A DNA stretch of 29,213 nucleotides from Rhizopus sp. PT2906 (Eukaryota; Mucoromycota; Mucoromycetes; Mucorales; Rhizopodaceae): assembly GCA_025529335.1 (NCBI GenBank), contig JAMYHX010000524.1:1-29213 (forward strand). The letters are read 5' to 3'. Both the position numbers and the translations under genes were made by a program. The notes under the pieces were generated by a model. That model worked only from the letters and a program-made list of their open reading frames with translations. It was not told where the DNA came from and did no database searches. Positions 1 through 9,731 of this stretch are shown here, one piece after another. How positions within the stretch are numbered: position 1 is the stretch's first letter; every line of letters starts with the position of its first letter.

Positions 1-1273
1 AACTGTTCGGCAAAGCTTGCTGTAACCTGTTCGAAAAAGGATGGCGTTGCAGGCTTTTACCACAGGAATACTCACTAATACATGCTTGTCCACGTCTACT
101 TCTCCTACACGTGGCAGAACCAATTGCTTGAAAAAATTATGAATATTCAATACAGTAGATACTTCCAAACTGGACAATTCCAGATGCTCTAAGTTACGCT
201 CGATGAATTGGGAATCAATTGTATCATGGGTCCTGTCTTGATGCATAAGCAGGCTTTTGATATATCTGGCGATTTTCTTCAGCTTATTTTTACTTGTATC
301 ATTACTAACAGCACTAGCAGAAGTTTCACCAGCAAGCATAGGATTAGCAATGTCAGATGTGGCATTTCTTTCTTCAGTAGGAAGATAAGCATCCATCTGT
401 GTAGATGGTTCACCAACAGGACCACTCTAGTTCTGGCAAGATTCTCTAAATTGGTCTTCAAAATTCTTGATGATGCACTTCTCTTGGCATAGTCTACTGG
501 CGTTAATAGAGCCACCACCCTTCTGCTTGGCTTGAAGTTTGCGAAGACGCTTTCTATATCACCTCAGTCTTTTCTTAATAATCTTCCTTGAATAAGCACG
601 GTTAACTTGCTTTTTCTTAGCTTTATCATTAAGATTACGAAAACTATCACAAGTGCATTAGAGAATATTTAGTAAACGAAATCAGTTTGTTTATCCGCGT
701 CTTTTGTCAAGAAAATTTTTTTCCCTTGTGGCAGCCAGATGTAGTCGTAACAGGACTAACAAGGTCTTCTCTAGTAAGCGAGACACTCGTTCATCCGAGT
801 ACATCGTTGCAATGTTAGTAGCAAAAGTTTTCAGAAGAGGTCCAATCAATGATCTCATCTGTGGTGGATATTCTGTGAGCACTATATCCAATGGCTCCAC
901 TTTACCAAACCAGATGCTTTCCTCGCTTGAAGGAGTTCTTGATCTTTTACCAAAGAAATGGCTGTAAACAAATGATAAGTGTTGGTGTGAAAGGAATTCG
1001 TACTCTCTTCGTTTCTTTACTGGTCTAGTTTTCTGTAATAAGAAATCCTTTTTCAATGCTGGCTTAGGGATGCTTAGGATAAGATTAATTTCTTCTCTCT
1101 GCGCTTCCTTCGGTATTACTTGATTAATGTCTAATTTAATCTTCCACTATGAGTTCTATGATGATCGAGATGTCTAGTAAGACATCAGATGCAATCATCT
1201 GTCCTTTTCTCAAAGTATTTAATACACTTTCATTATCATCTTTGAGAACAGCCTGAAGAGGTGTGATGACCAT
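1..1273 (-). pseudogene. Unrecognised decayed gene, 3' end beyond window edge
   Basis: A long reading frame can be followed on the minus strand from an ATG at 1271-1273 to the window edge, but it is broken. The first frame runs into TAA at 1136-1138. A +1 shift near 1140 continues into KLDINQVIPKEAQREEINL and then an open stretch to about 694. Further down, a basic segment with RNLNDKAKKKQVNRAYSRK is followed by TGA (559-561), and the next open stretch carries TAG (427-429). Codon phase is otherwise kept for hundreds of bases, so this is a recently inactivated coding gene, not random sequence. The lower part is rich in Lys and Arg. I do not recognise the family; a repeated, transposon-associated protein is possible given the MULE relic next door, but that is inference. 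Confidence 0.5.
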
Positions 1274-1290
1274 TTTTATACATTTTGTAT

Positions 1291-1311
1291 GTTGTTGTTG
1301 TTGTTGTTGTT
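1291..1311. repeat. (GTT)n microsatellite
   Basis: About seven tandem GTT units lie just upstream of the ATG of the decayed minus-strand gene. Simple repeat, no function visible. Confidence 0.8.
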
Positions 1312-1699
1312 CTGTGTTTACTTCTTTCTTTTACGTTTGAAGCTTTTGATCGACAAAAAGTCCATCATACATTCTTTTCTTATTTTCTTTCATATATTGA
1401 TGCCATGGGAATATCACGGGGATGTACAGCTTTGTGCAAACATCATATAATTACAAGCGAGTAATGATTGTGCTTGGACTTGTATCGTCTGAAATAAAAG
1501 ACAGAAGTGTTTATACAATTCAGCATTTTTGTATTGTTATCTTCTAATAAACCATTTGCTTGATTTTATAAGTCTGATGCGTCTTTGTATACATTGAACA
1601 AACTATCTTTTACTATTTCCCTTTCCTCCAAAAGCACTTCTATTGTTGAACTTTCTTTTTTTGGATATTTTTTGGATACGTTTATCATTTCTCGCTTTA

Positions 1700-2574
1700 A
1701 CCTTGACTCGAAGGTTTGATAAATGAAGAACTGGCATCTTTCTTTTATTGCTTGTTCCGAGAGGGTAGTGATAGCGTACTTCAACGGCCTGTAGCTTCCA
1801 AGAAAGGAATTATGGTTCAAAGCGCGGAGACAGGTAATCATTAGTGCTTATTGTTCCAGTTTACTAGAATCTAACTTTTCTGTCTATTTATAGAATGCTT
1901 CTTTCCACACTAATAATCTGGTAGAATCATATCATAACCAATTGAAGATGTTCTATCTTGGTCGCTCTTGCTCTTTGTGTGTAGATCGCCTAGTCTACGT
2001 TTTATCTCAAGTGGTAGCATTAGATTATTGGCAGGATACAATCAAAGCTGCGCATGTTTTTGGTAAGTTTCGCTTGACAGCCAACGAAGAAAAGAAGAGA
2101 AGAGCAGCATACTGCATTGATTACGACGCAGCCTGTTCCATGGTAGAACAGCTCAAGAAAATGTTTACCAGTGCAGATCCTTCACTGAAAGCATCCTCTT
2201 CTATGAGATGGATACCAAGGAAGGTTTTCTGAAGAATTGCAGCTGCCCTGATCAAGCAAAGATGTATAGGCATATTTATTTTTTGGTCAGCCGCGTAACC
2301 AAGCTGCCTTTTTCTCCTCGTACTCTTGCCCCTGTTGTTCAGCAAGAAAGACTTGATACTTCACATGATAACCAAGACCTTCTCTGCCATGAACTATTAG
2401 AAAGCGCGGACCAAAACATTTGTATCTTACTTGCCAAGTATAATGAAAAAAATTAGGCAATTGAAGAATAATCCAGAAGCTGTAGATAATCTGGTAAGCA
2501 CATTAAGACAATCAATATCAATTGTAGAAAATGTTTGCTTTGTACCTCGGTCAAGACCTGCTAGACAACAATAG
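1700..2574 (+). pseudogene. MULE-type transposase relic with SWIM zinc finger
   Basis: Spliced conceptual reading shows the C-terminal half of a fungal MULE transposase. An upstream exon encodes YFNGL-stop-LPRKELWFKARRQ, with TAG at 1792-1794 where the family context expects a sense codon. An intron (1834-1893) follows, then an exon reads NASFHTNNLVESYHNQLKMF, the typical 'HTNN-ES-HNQLK' block. After about 2205 the frame shifts and a SWIM-like zinc finger appears (Cys codons 2238-2240 and 2244-2246, His at 2271-2273), but its third Cys position is Tyr (2265-2267). Another shift in an A-run near 2447 leads to a last open stretch ending with TAG at 2572-2574. The two frameshifts, internal stop and lost zinc ligand make it inactive. 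The N-terminal catalytic part is not recognisable. Terminal inverted repeats were not found. Confidence 0.72.
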
Positions 2575-3233
2575 CTCTGTCTTGGCTTTTTTTTCCATTA
2601 TAAAATAAACATCCAATTCTTAAACCATTTACTGCCAAATTTTACTAAGTTCCCACTTGGATATTTATTCTTCATTTTGTAACTACTAAATTTTGTGGGT
2701 ATTTATCGTTGCTCATTTTGCAGGCAGTCTGGTTTTAAAAACCTGTAAATTTTGACAGAAGAATAAGGTCCGTTATTTTCACCTACACAAGCTTGTATTT
2801 CATTTATACAAGAAAACTAACCATCAATAGTATCTTTCTTATAAATCATTTTCAATGAAGATGTTTTTATTCTAGATTAAAGGGGTTAGTTATACACTCT
2901 TTCCGGAAAGTAAATTCGCTTGTGATCGAAAATAAATACACCCATGGTGAGAACAAAATTCATGTTGCATGAAATGTAAATTCGTCGTCGCCAAGAATAT
3001 TTTCGTAATATTAACAGGTGGGCTGTCTTGGAGTTGAAATTAACTTAATATTAGAAATAGCCCTCTTTAGTCTGTTTGTAAAAGTTTAAATTCTTTATTC
3101 GGTCTTTCCATGAAATCAGAAGAACATGTAATCATATTTGGCAATGCATATTCTTGTATGGTCACGAGGCAGATTGCTCCCGTTTGATACGATTTCTTAA
3201 TTGAGTCCTTTTTTTGCTTCTTTACAGCAGTTA
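2575..3233. other. Intergenic, no gene seen
   Basis: AT-rich sequence between the MULE relic and the T-tract region. Short open stretches exist on both strands but none has a recognisable motif. No tRNA, terminal repeats or splice-supported exon chain was seen. Confidence 0.5.
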
Positions 3234-3830
3234 TCAAGTATCCCTCTGAGTGTTCAAAGATTCACCAATCAAAACTAGCTTGTCCTCATGGTCCTTGCTC
3301 TGACTCGCTTGTCCCGCCCTCTTTGCTCTCTGGCGTGTATATCTGGAACGTTCTCCCAATTGCCTCTTCTTGTGCTCTGGGTTCTCTCTGTCCTCCGTTC
3401 CTTTTTTTTTTTTTTTTTGTTTAAACCATCCTGGGTAGTTATCGCTACCCTCCCCAGAATGCACTTCGGTGGTAAGTAAGACTAATATTAGGATATATGC
3501 TCTAATACTAACATACTTTTTCTCTCTTTTTCTACATATACTCATTATCTCTCTCTCTCTCTCTTTTGACATAATGTCGTTTTATTCAAACATATTTTTC
3601 TTTGTCGTCTTTTTACGCAAATAATTTTTTTATTTTATGACAACATTTTATAAAATTAATGTCAATAATTAATAAAAATACAGTAAGAGCTGACCACATT
3701 TATCAAAAATATCAAGCTCATTTTATGTATTAAATGCTGCCTTTTTAATAATGAAAAAAGCCTATATTTTTTTTTTTTTTTTTTGCCATATGACGATTAT
3801 AAGCTATCCAATAGAAACAATTGACTTTAT
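3234..3830. other. Low-complexity region with T17 tract and hairpin
   Basis: A run of 17 T (3402-3418) is followed by a perfect 6-bp stem (GGGTAG/CTACCC, 3433-3438 and 3445-3450) with a six-base loop. On the minus strand this reads hairpin, then A17, then a basic open stretch ending at 3234. A (CT)n run lies near 3549-3564 and a second T tract near 3768-3784. The minus open stretch is rich in Lys, Arg and Gln and looks like low-complexity translation; I do not call a gene. Confidence 0.4.
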
Positions 3831-4811
3831 TTATGCACAAGACATCCAAATACGGGTCTTGTATATTTTGAATAGTTCACGAACCAAGTCTCGAAAGTCA
3901 ATCCGTTCGGAGGCATGAAAATAAAAGGTAAGCTTACGACGATCCCATTGATACTCTGCATCTATCACTTTCATCTTTAAATTCTTTTGTTTGATCTTCC
4001 ATTGACAAATAGCCAAAGCTTTTTGTTCTTCTTGTTCTTTTGTCAAGTAGTTGTCTATCTCTACATTACTTGCTTTACAATATAACTGTTTGATGTATTT
4101 ATCTGTTACTTTTCTCTTTTCTACTATATCAATCACTTTTCCCATATCAAATCCTCTATCGCCTTCTACAACCACGTAGTCATTCACTTTTATATTTTCA
4201 TGCTTATTCAAATAAAAGTAATCATTTCGATTCAACTTGAATTGAACTTGATATATTTCATTACTCTTTACTTGATGTATAGGTGTCCCTTTACCCAACT
4301 GTTGAACATTTGCACTCACTGATGTAGGGTTGATCACTACTGGTTCCTGAAAGGGCGGTGTAGGCGGTCGATAGGTACCTTCTTGTCTATATATACATAT
4401 ATGTAGATTAATACCACTTTATTATTATTTACTATTACTATTTTTTTTTTACCTATATACAAAATCATATTCTGTTGATACCATCGAATGTCTTTTCTGT
4501 AAACCTTTTCTTGGTTGAAAATAGTCTTCTAAAGCTGCGGCAGTTGTATAAGGGATCATACTATTACTTCGTTGACGAACTACTGAATCCTCATCTGTCT
4601 TCCAGATGGAATCTCCACTGTTCCAAAGGGGGTGCCAACTACTGGCTTGTGTACCACTTATACTAGAAGAGCGACTTGGTAAGAGAAATGATTCCTTTCC
4701 AATAGGCGGAGAAGGAAGTAGAGGTGATATGTGGTCTGTGCTGAAGACTTGATTGATATAAGGAACCTCTTCCATCGATTTCTTTTCTTCCATCCAGTTT
4801 AATTCATTCAT
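3831..4811 (-). CDS. PSP1 C-terminal domain protein
   Basis: Two exons (4811-4453 and 4386-3831) with a 66-bp GT-AG intron (4452-4387) give 304 residues in one frame. The N-terminal 150 residues are Ser/Pro-rich and probably disordered. The C-terminal half matches the PSP1/YaaT-like domain: VVVEGDRGFDMGKV, a middle Lys/Glu-rich helix region, then DAEYQWDRRKLTFYF and the end RIDFRDLVRELFKIYKTRIW. In budding yeast PSP1 was named as a high-copy suppressor of DNA polymerase alpha mutations; bacterial YaaT acts with RNase Y. The molecular role in fungi is not settled. The ATG at 4811 is the first in-frame Met and lies 160 bp upstream (in minus sense) of the RPL3 stop, so the two genes are tandem. 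Conserved residues of the domain are intact. Confidence 0.85.
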
Positions 4812-4971
4812 GTTTTTATAATAAAGAAAAGGTAAATAAAAGAGAAAAAGAGAGAAAAAATATTGTGTGATTTTTTATGCAAGCTTAAAAAGGTAACACA
4901 CAGATTTTTACAATTTATCAACACAAAAAGCAAAGGCATTGTAATACCTTGTTCTTTATTATACGAGTAAT

Positions 4972-6388
4972 TTAAAGATCCTTCTTGAGAGTACCCATGA
5001 ATTGATGCTTTTCGGCAGGTGTTTGGAAGCGACCATGACCGAACTTGGAAGAAGTATCGATGAACTTGAGGGTGACCTTTTCGAGAGCGGAACGCTTGGT
5101 GTGAACAGTCAAGGACTTACGAAGAGTGATAACACGCTTCTTGGAACCAGCACAACAACCCTTGATCATGACAAAGTCTTCATTAACTTCACCATAGTGA
5201 GGGAAACCACCCATAGGGGTAATTTTCTTTTCGGTCAAGTCGTATTCAGTAGTACCAGACTTGGCGTCAACACCCTTGGCAATACGGTAAATCTTCTTGT
5301 TGATTTCAGTACGGCGGTGGTAACCACGTTGACCAGCACGAGCAACAGAGTACATAACACGAGAAGGATGCCAGGCACCAATACAGGCAACCTTACGGAG
5401 ACCACGGTGAGTCTTACGAGGCAACTTCTTGGTACCCCAACGGTGAGTGACACCTTCGAAACCGTGACCCTTGGTGGTAGCGATGATATCAATCATTTCA
5501 TCTTGTTCGAAAACGGAGCCAACAGTGACTTCCTTTTCAAAGTGTTCACGGGCCCAATCAACCTTTTGTTCGACGGAACCACCGTTCAATTGAATTTCCA
5601 TGATGTGAGCCTTGCGTTGGTTAAGCTTGGCCTTGGAGATTTGAGTGTGAGCAATGACACGGACAATGGAACAGTACTTCTTGATACGTTCTAATTCACG
5701 GTTGATGTCCTTGGCACCTTCAGCATACTTGGCAGCATACTTGGTGAAAGCCTTCTTCTTGGAGCGGTACCAATTCTTGTAGAATCTACGCTTAGCTTCT
5801 TCAGAAAGGTGTTCAGCCCAGACAGTGGTCAAGGAACGGAGACCACGAGGGGTTTCGACGTAACCGACAACACCGACAACGACCATAGCAGGGGCTTCGA
5901 TAACAGTGACGGCTTCGACGATTTCCTTTTTGTGCATCTCTGCAAAAGATTATTAGAGCTGAAGTGTTTGATCTATTGTATAGATACTTACTAGAACCAG
6001 GACGTTCGAGGTCACGAACGATGTGAGTCATACCAGCCTTGTAACCCATGAAGGCAGTCAAGTGGACGGGCTTCTTTTGATCGTCCTTGGGGTAAGCCTT
6101 GACACGACCACGATGAGATCTAGTTCTCTTACGAGGGCCAAAACCCAAGTGACCATGACGAGGAGCTATAGAGTGTATATTAGTTGTTTCTTCTATTGTG
6201 TCATTGTGTGATCATACCCTCAAACTTTCTAAATTATCCAAGATTGAATTATAAAATGGTTAGTTGAATTCTGTAATGTTGTTGTTGCTGTTGTTTAGTG
6301 AATTATTTTGTTTATTTACCTGTGGGACTATAGTAGAATAGGTTAGTAACGTTATTAGATGGATGGATGGATGATTATCATTTACCAT
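4972..6388 (-). CDS. RPL3: 60S ribosomal protein uL3 (RPL3), with microexons
   Basis: Large-subunit ribosomal protein uL3, needed for the peptidyl-transferase centre region and ribosome assembly. Five coding exons: ATG alone (6388-6386), 8 nt (6327-6320), 11 nt (6228-6218), 174 nt (6165-5992) and 968 nt (5939-4972). Introns are 58, 91, 52 and 52 bp, all GT-AG. Spliced length is 1164 nt, 387 residues, the same length as yeast Rpl3. The tiny exons restore the conserved start MSHRKFEAPRHGHLGFGPRK. Later blocks such as GYKAGMTHIVRDLERPGSK, TKGHGFEGVTHRWGTKKLPR and GACKxGSKKR-like CCAGSKKRVITLRKS are intact, as is the conserved His in the W-loop region. It is divergent from VMA10 with about 200 bp between the two start codons. 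A 230-codon open frame on the other strand is a codon-bias shadow. Confidence 0.97.
6218..6228 (-). other. RPL3: RPL3 11-nt microexon
   Basis: The sequence AAAGTTTGAGG lies between an acceptor (TTTAG) and a donor (GTATGA). It completes Arg and encodes Lys-Phe-Glu plus the first base of Ala. Confidence 0.85.
6320..6327 (-). other. RPL3: RPL3 8-nt microexon
   Basis: The sequence TCCCACAG is flanked by an acceptor (CTATAG) and a donor (GTAAAT). Joined to the upstream ATG it gives Met-Ser-His and two bases of Arg. Confidence 0.85.
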
Positions 6389-6592
6389 CTCTGTTTATAT
6401 GAATGAAAAAAGAGACGGATACATTGCCATTCATTTCCACCTTATCTCTACTGTCTGTTCTTCTTTTTAGTTTTGCCCCCCGACGAGCGTAGTTTGAATC
6501 AAGAGTGTCATCATCATCATGTGGAGTTTCAAACATAGTTTTGTCTTGAAACGCTTTCTTGCGCCCTTTTTATTCCCTTTTGAACATACAAG
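6389..6592. promoter_or_regulatory. Shared divergent RPL3/VMA10 upstream region
   Basis: About 200 bp separate the two divergent start codons and must hold both 5' leaders and promoters. It contains a pyrimidine-rich stretch and a C6 run next to GACGAGCG (about 6477-6489). Motif roles are not known from sequence alone. Confidence 0.5.
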
Positions 6593-7120
6593 ATGGTAAT
6601 GACAATGCATGAACAGTTTTTAGGTCAAGAAGCTTACTTTTTCAATTTATAGTCTGTCTCTAATTCCCAAGGTATTAACACTCTTCTGGATGCTGAACGT
6701 GAAGCAGCCAAGATTGTTCAAAAAGCAAAACAGTGTAAGTTGTATCTCTTTTAAACGTTTCTATCTCTCTCTTATATATTACACACATAGACCGTGTTCA
6801 ACGCGCAAAAGAAGCTCGTTCAGAAGCTGCTAAAGAAATTGAAAATATCAAGGCACAAAAAAATGAGGAATACCAAAACTTTATTGCACAGGTATGTTTA
6901 TTTTGGACCATTCTGACGTATTCTATAATATATTGATCATCCCTTTGATTAGAACTCTGGACAATCCGATCAAAGTCTTGGTAAAGTGGATGAAGAGACT
7001 GAAGCCAAGATTCAAGAAATTCGAAAGGCTGCAGCTGAAAAGAAACAAGATGCTATTGAGTTGATGTTGAAGTCTATTATTTCCGTTGATCCTAAACCCC
7101 ACGTTAATGCTCGTGCCTAA
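6593..7120 (+). CDS. VMA10: V-type proton ATPase subunit G
   Basis: Subunit G of the peripheral stalk of the vacuolar H+-ATPase, which with subunit E links the V1 head to Vo. Four coding exons: ATG only (6593-6595), 6653-6734, 6791-6891 and 6953-7120; introns of 57, 56 and 61 bp. The product is 117 residues, normal for the family. The conserved N-terminus SNSQGINTLLDAEREAAKIV is present, followed by a long charged helix (AKEARSEAAKEIENIKAQ) and a C-terminal helix ending in a short tail. The start is decided by the splice: the ATG is immediately followed by GTAATG, and the acceptor at 6651-6652 opens the conserved N-terminus. The downstream neighbour is convergent, ending at 7483. Confidence 0.95.
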
Positions 7121-7482
7121 GCCCTATATAAACTAATAAATAGGTTATTACATAAAGGCGCCTTTATTGTTTATTTAAAAAAAAAGAGTTATTTTTGTTT
7201 GAACGATAATATGTATACATAAAATAGAGAAAAAAAGGGGGGAAACATACAATAAAACTATACAAACATATATGAAGAGATGGAATTGACATAAAGTTGT
7301 GGCAGTATACAAACATATTAATAGAGGGGAATATATAAAAAGATGTATAGGTATATATATATAGTATATAGAAAGTAAATAAAGAAAGGAAAAAAGAAGG
7401 GGTATATATATGTGAATATATACGTGTATATGAATATATATATGTATAAAAAGGAAAGTAAAAATAAAGGAAGGTAAAATAC
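7121..7482. other. Convergent 3' region, A/T and purine rich
   Basis: Between the VMA10 stop and the stop of the convergent gene the sequence consists of TATA-like dinucleotide runs and purine-rich stretches. It presumably contains both 3' untranslated regions. No gene is seen. Confidence 0.5.
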
Positions 7483-8988
7483 TTAGCGAGAAATCGGTGG
7501 GTTATGAAGTAGATCTTCAGGTCCCTTCAAGAGACTGATCACTACAGCAGCAGAGAGCACGCTCAGGAATCGGCACCATTGTAAGGTGGAGAGTGTGGCT
7601 TTATACATCATACTGTGAACAGGTCGAATGAGACTGGAGCGTTTCTGTCGTTGTTGCTCTTGCTGGCGAAGTTCATGCATCGTGCTTTCTATCTCCGAAA
7701 AGGGGCGACGGCAAAGGTCAGGATTTCGAAGCAGCAGATAGAGGTCCTCGCGGAATCCATTGTCATCACCGGTCTGTTCGACACAGTCCAAGTAACTCAT
7801 GGCTTCATCCAAAACATTTCGTTCGGGATAGAGACGGGTACTCATGTAGCGAGACTGCAAGGTCCAAATATCTGGGCTATGTCTGTCTTGGCTATCAAAG
7901 CTGCGTTCTGTCTCAGGATAATATTCATAATAGTCACCTGATGGTACCAATGGATGACGTTGTTCGGGGGTATTGGATAGTCTAAGACTTGACAGATTGG
8001 ACGATACAGATGAAAGGGCATCGTCAGTCATACGATGTAAGAATTCCTTTCGGCGTTGACGGCGTCTCCAGGCTAATGCCGCCATATTGCCTCCTTGAGA
8101 GGGCAGAGGTGTTCGAGGCTCTTGGCCATCACAGTAGACGCTTCCACAGAAGCTGCCAGCACGAAAACTACGTTTACCAGCGAGATCATAGAATGGGTCT
8201 TGTTCGTCCTCTTCATCATAATCATCTTCGTCAGCAGTACAGAGCACGCGACGACGATGCCAGTCATTCTGGTCTTCTTGCTCAGAACAAGTGTCGTCCA
8301 TGTGAGCAGCGGTCAGACTGGCACTGATGACACTCTCTTGATAGCGACGCTTGTGATGCTTGACTCGCTTGCGTCTTTTTTCCTTTTTTTGTTGATGAAC
8401 ATGCTGATATACGACTTGAGCCTTTTGCTTGGACTCTGTGAATGATTCGCTACTGACGCTAGTAGCCCGTGTGCTTGCGCGAGAACTACCTCCAAAGATA
8501 GAAGGCATGATAGAAAGAGAAGAGAGTCTGGACATGGAGAGGGCTGTAAAGGGAGAAGAAGATGATTCGTTCATATCCTCTGATGTCTCGCTCGAGACCG
8601 TCACAGTTGCTGATGTTGGCTGAAAGAATTGATCAAGATCGAATTTATGAGATTCCAATCTTTTCTCCAACACATCCATTTGTCTATTCATCCTTTGGAC
8701 GCCTTCTTCAGATGCATCTTCTGGCATATTAGTGATGGAGGCCATAGTGGCAGATGTATCAACACGAATGGTTTCCAATTGAGCCTGACAATGAATCAAT
8801 TGACGCATGATGTCTTGAAGCTTTTCTTCCAATAATCTACGACGAAGGCGAGTAGTTGCACGCTGAATTAATTGCTTTCTAGATTCTTCATGAATAGACC
8901 ATGAAGTATATTTTTGTTGATCGTCATCCTCTTCAGGATGATGAGACCAGGTATCTTCATTCATCATCATCATTCTAAATAAATGCAC
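7483..8988 (-). CDS. Hypothetical Ser-rich protein with C-terminal hydrophobic segment
   Basis: A single open frame of 501 codons; the first ATG is at 8988, and a run of four Met codons follows a few residues later, so initiation may be there. Visible features: helical, Gln/Arg-rich region near residues 40-70 with coiled-coil character (TRLRRRLLEEKLQDIMRQL); a second helical stretch near 100-120; long Ser-rich low-complexity part (about 125-185); a basic cluster (KKEKRRKRVKHHKRR); an acidic cluster (DEDDYDEEDEQD); and a C-terminal segment FLSVLSAAVVISLL about 17 residues before the end, long enough for a membrane anchor. This arrangement suggests a tail-anchored or membrane-associated adaptor, but that is inference. 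No family is recognised. Codon phase is uninterrupted and no intron is required. Confidence 0.75.
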   Translation of the reverse strand: MHLFRMMMMNEDTWSHHPEEDDDQQKYTSWSIHEESRKQLIQRATTRLRRRLLEEKLQDIMRQLIHCQAQLETIRVDTSATMASITNMPEDASEEGVQRMNRQMDVLEKRLESHKFDLDQFFQPTSATVTVSSETSEDMNESSSSPFTALSMSRLSSLSIMPSIFGGSSRASTRATSVSSESFTESKQKAQVVYQHVHQQKKEKRRKRVKHHKRRYQESVISASLTAAHMDDTCSEQEDQNDWHRRRVLCTADEDDYDEEDEQDPFYDLAGKRSFRAGSFCGSVYCDGQEPRTPLPSQGGNMAALAWRRRQRRKEFLHRMTDDALSSVSSNLSSLRLSNTPEQRHPLVPSGDYYEYYPETERSFDSQDRHSPDIWTLQSRYMSTRLYPERNVLDEAMSYLDCVEQTGDDNGFREDLYLLLRNPDLCRRPFSEIESTMHELRQQEQQRQKRSSLIRPVHSMMYKATLSTLQWCRFLSVLSAAVVISLLKGPEDLLHNPPISR

Positions 8989-9354
8989 ATAAGTTCAAGT
9001 CCAACCTTAACCCCCTTTCAACTCCTTGAGCAATTCCCCACACATAAAAAATCATTCCAACGTACCAAATAATGACTTGTTAAGATTTAATAATAACAAT
9101 AAAAAAAAGAAGAAGAAAGAAAACGAATAAAAATAAGACGCAAAGAAAAGAAAAGAAAAGAAAAAAAAAAAAGTAAAGAGAAAAGAAAAAGAGAAAGAAT
9201 AAGAAAAGGAATTATATATAAAAGAGAGAAAGAAAGGAACCTTCTGCTCCTCCTCCCCCTTGAATGGAATTATATTTAACTATTTATACATGCACACATA
9301 TACGCATACATATATATATTTGTATGTATAAATAATATATTTATACAAATCTCT
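8989..9354. other. Purine-rich upstream region of the hypothetical gene
   Basis: Contains long A/G-rich runs including several AAAAG units (about 9140-9180) and AT dinucleotide stretches. It is upstream of the minus-strand gene starting at 8988. No coding signal. Confidence 0.5.
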
Positions 9355-9594
9355 TCAATTGGACCAATCTTTACAGCAACAGCTTATTAAGTATTCTGGG
9401 GTCATATGTTTATATGGTTCGGTGGATTTGTTTGTCTCCACACATTTGCATACGGGATAGACCCAATTAAAAGACCGAGAAACACGTTTTTTTATATATC
9501 TATTATTATTGTACCCCACATCAATGTTTGATCCACCTTTAGAAAGAAGAAAAAAGAGGGGTGGTGATACTAAGGATGAACTGTCATCTCCCAT
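9355..9594 (-). CDS. Possible small Cys-containing protein
   Basis: An ATG-initiated open frame of 79 codons. It starts MGDDSSSLVSPPLFFLL and has a C-terminal cluster of Cys residues (VCKCVET and ISCCCKDW). No family is recognised and no homology can be claimed. It lies alone between two larger minus-strand genes with AT-rich flanks. It could be a real small gene or a chance open frame; codon content is not decisive. Confidence 0.25.
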   Translation of the reverse strand: MGDDSSSLVSPPLFFLLSKGGSNIDVGYNNNRYIKKRVSRSFNWVYPVCKCVETNKSTEPYKHMTPEYLISCCCKDWSN

Positions 9595-9731
9595 TTCTGT
9601 GTTGCCCCTTAATACATATTTATAAGAAAAAAAAGTTTGACAACATTTATATATATAAAAAAAAGTGGTTGGGGATTAAGGAGTCAAAATAGGATATAAA
9701 CATGTATTTACACATCAATGTGCACTGATAT

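Noticed and set aside
3433..3450. Hairpin as part of a tRNA or other RNA gene
   Set aside because: No T-loop GTTCRA box or cloverleaf arms could be found around it. No tRNA was recognised anywhere in the window.
5002..5694. 230-codon open frame on the plus strand
   Set aside because: It is exactly antisense to RPL3 exon sequence; strong codon bias of a ribosomal gene commonly opens the opposite strand. No motif is recognisable.
7615..8835. Several plus-strand open frames of 60-116 codons
   Set aside because: All lie inside the intact minus-strand 501-codon gene and have no recognisable feature.
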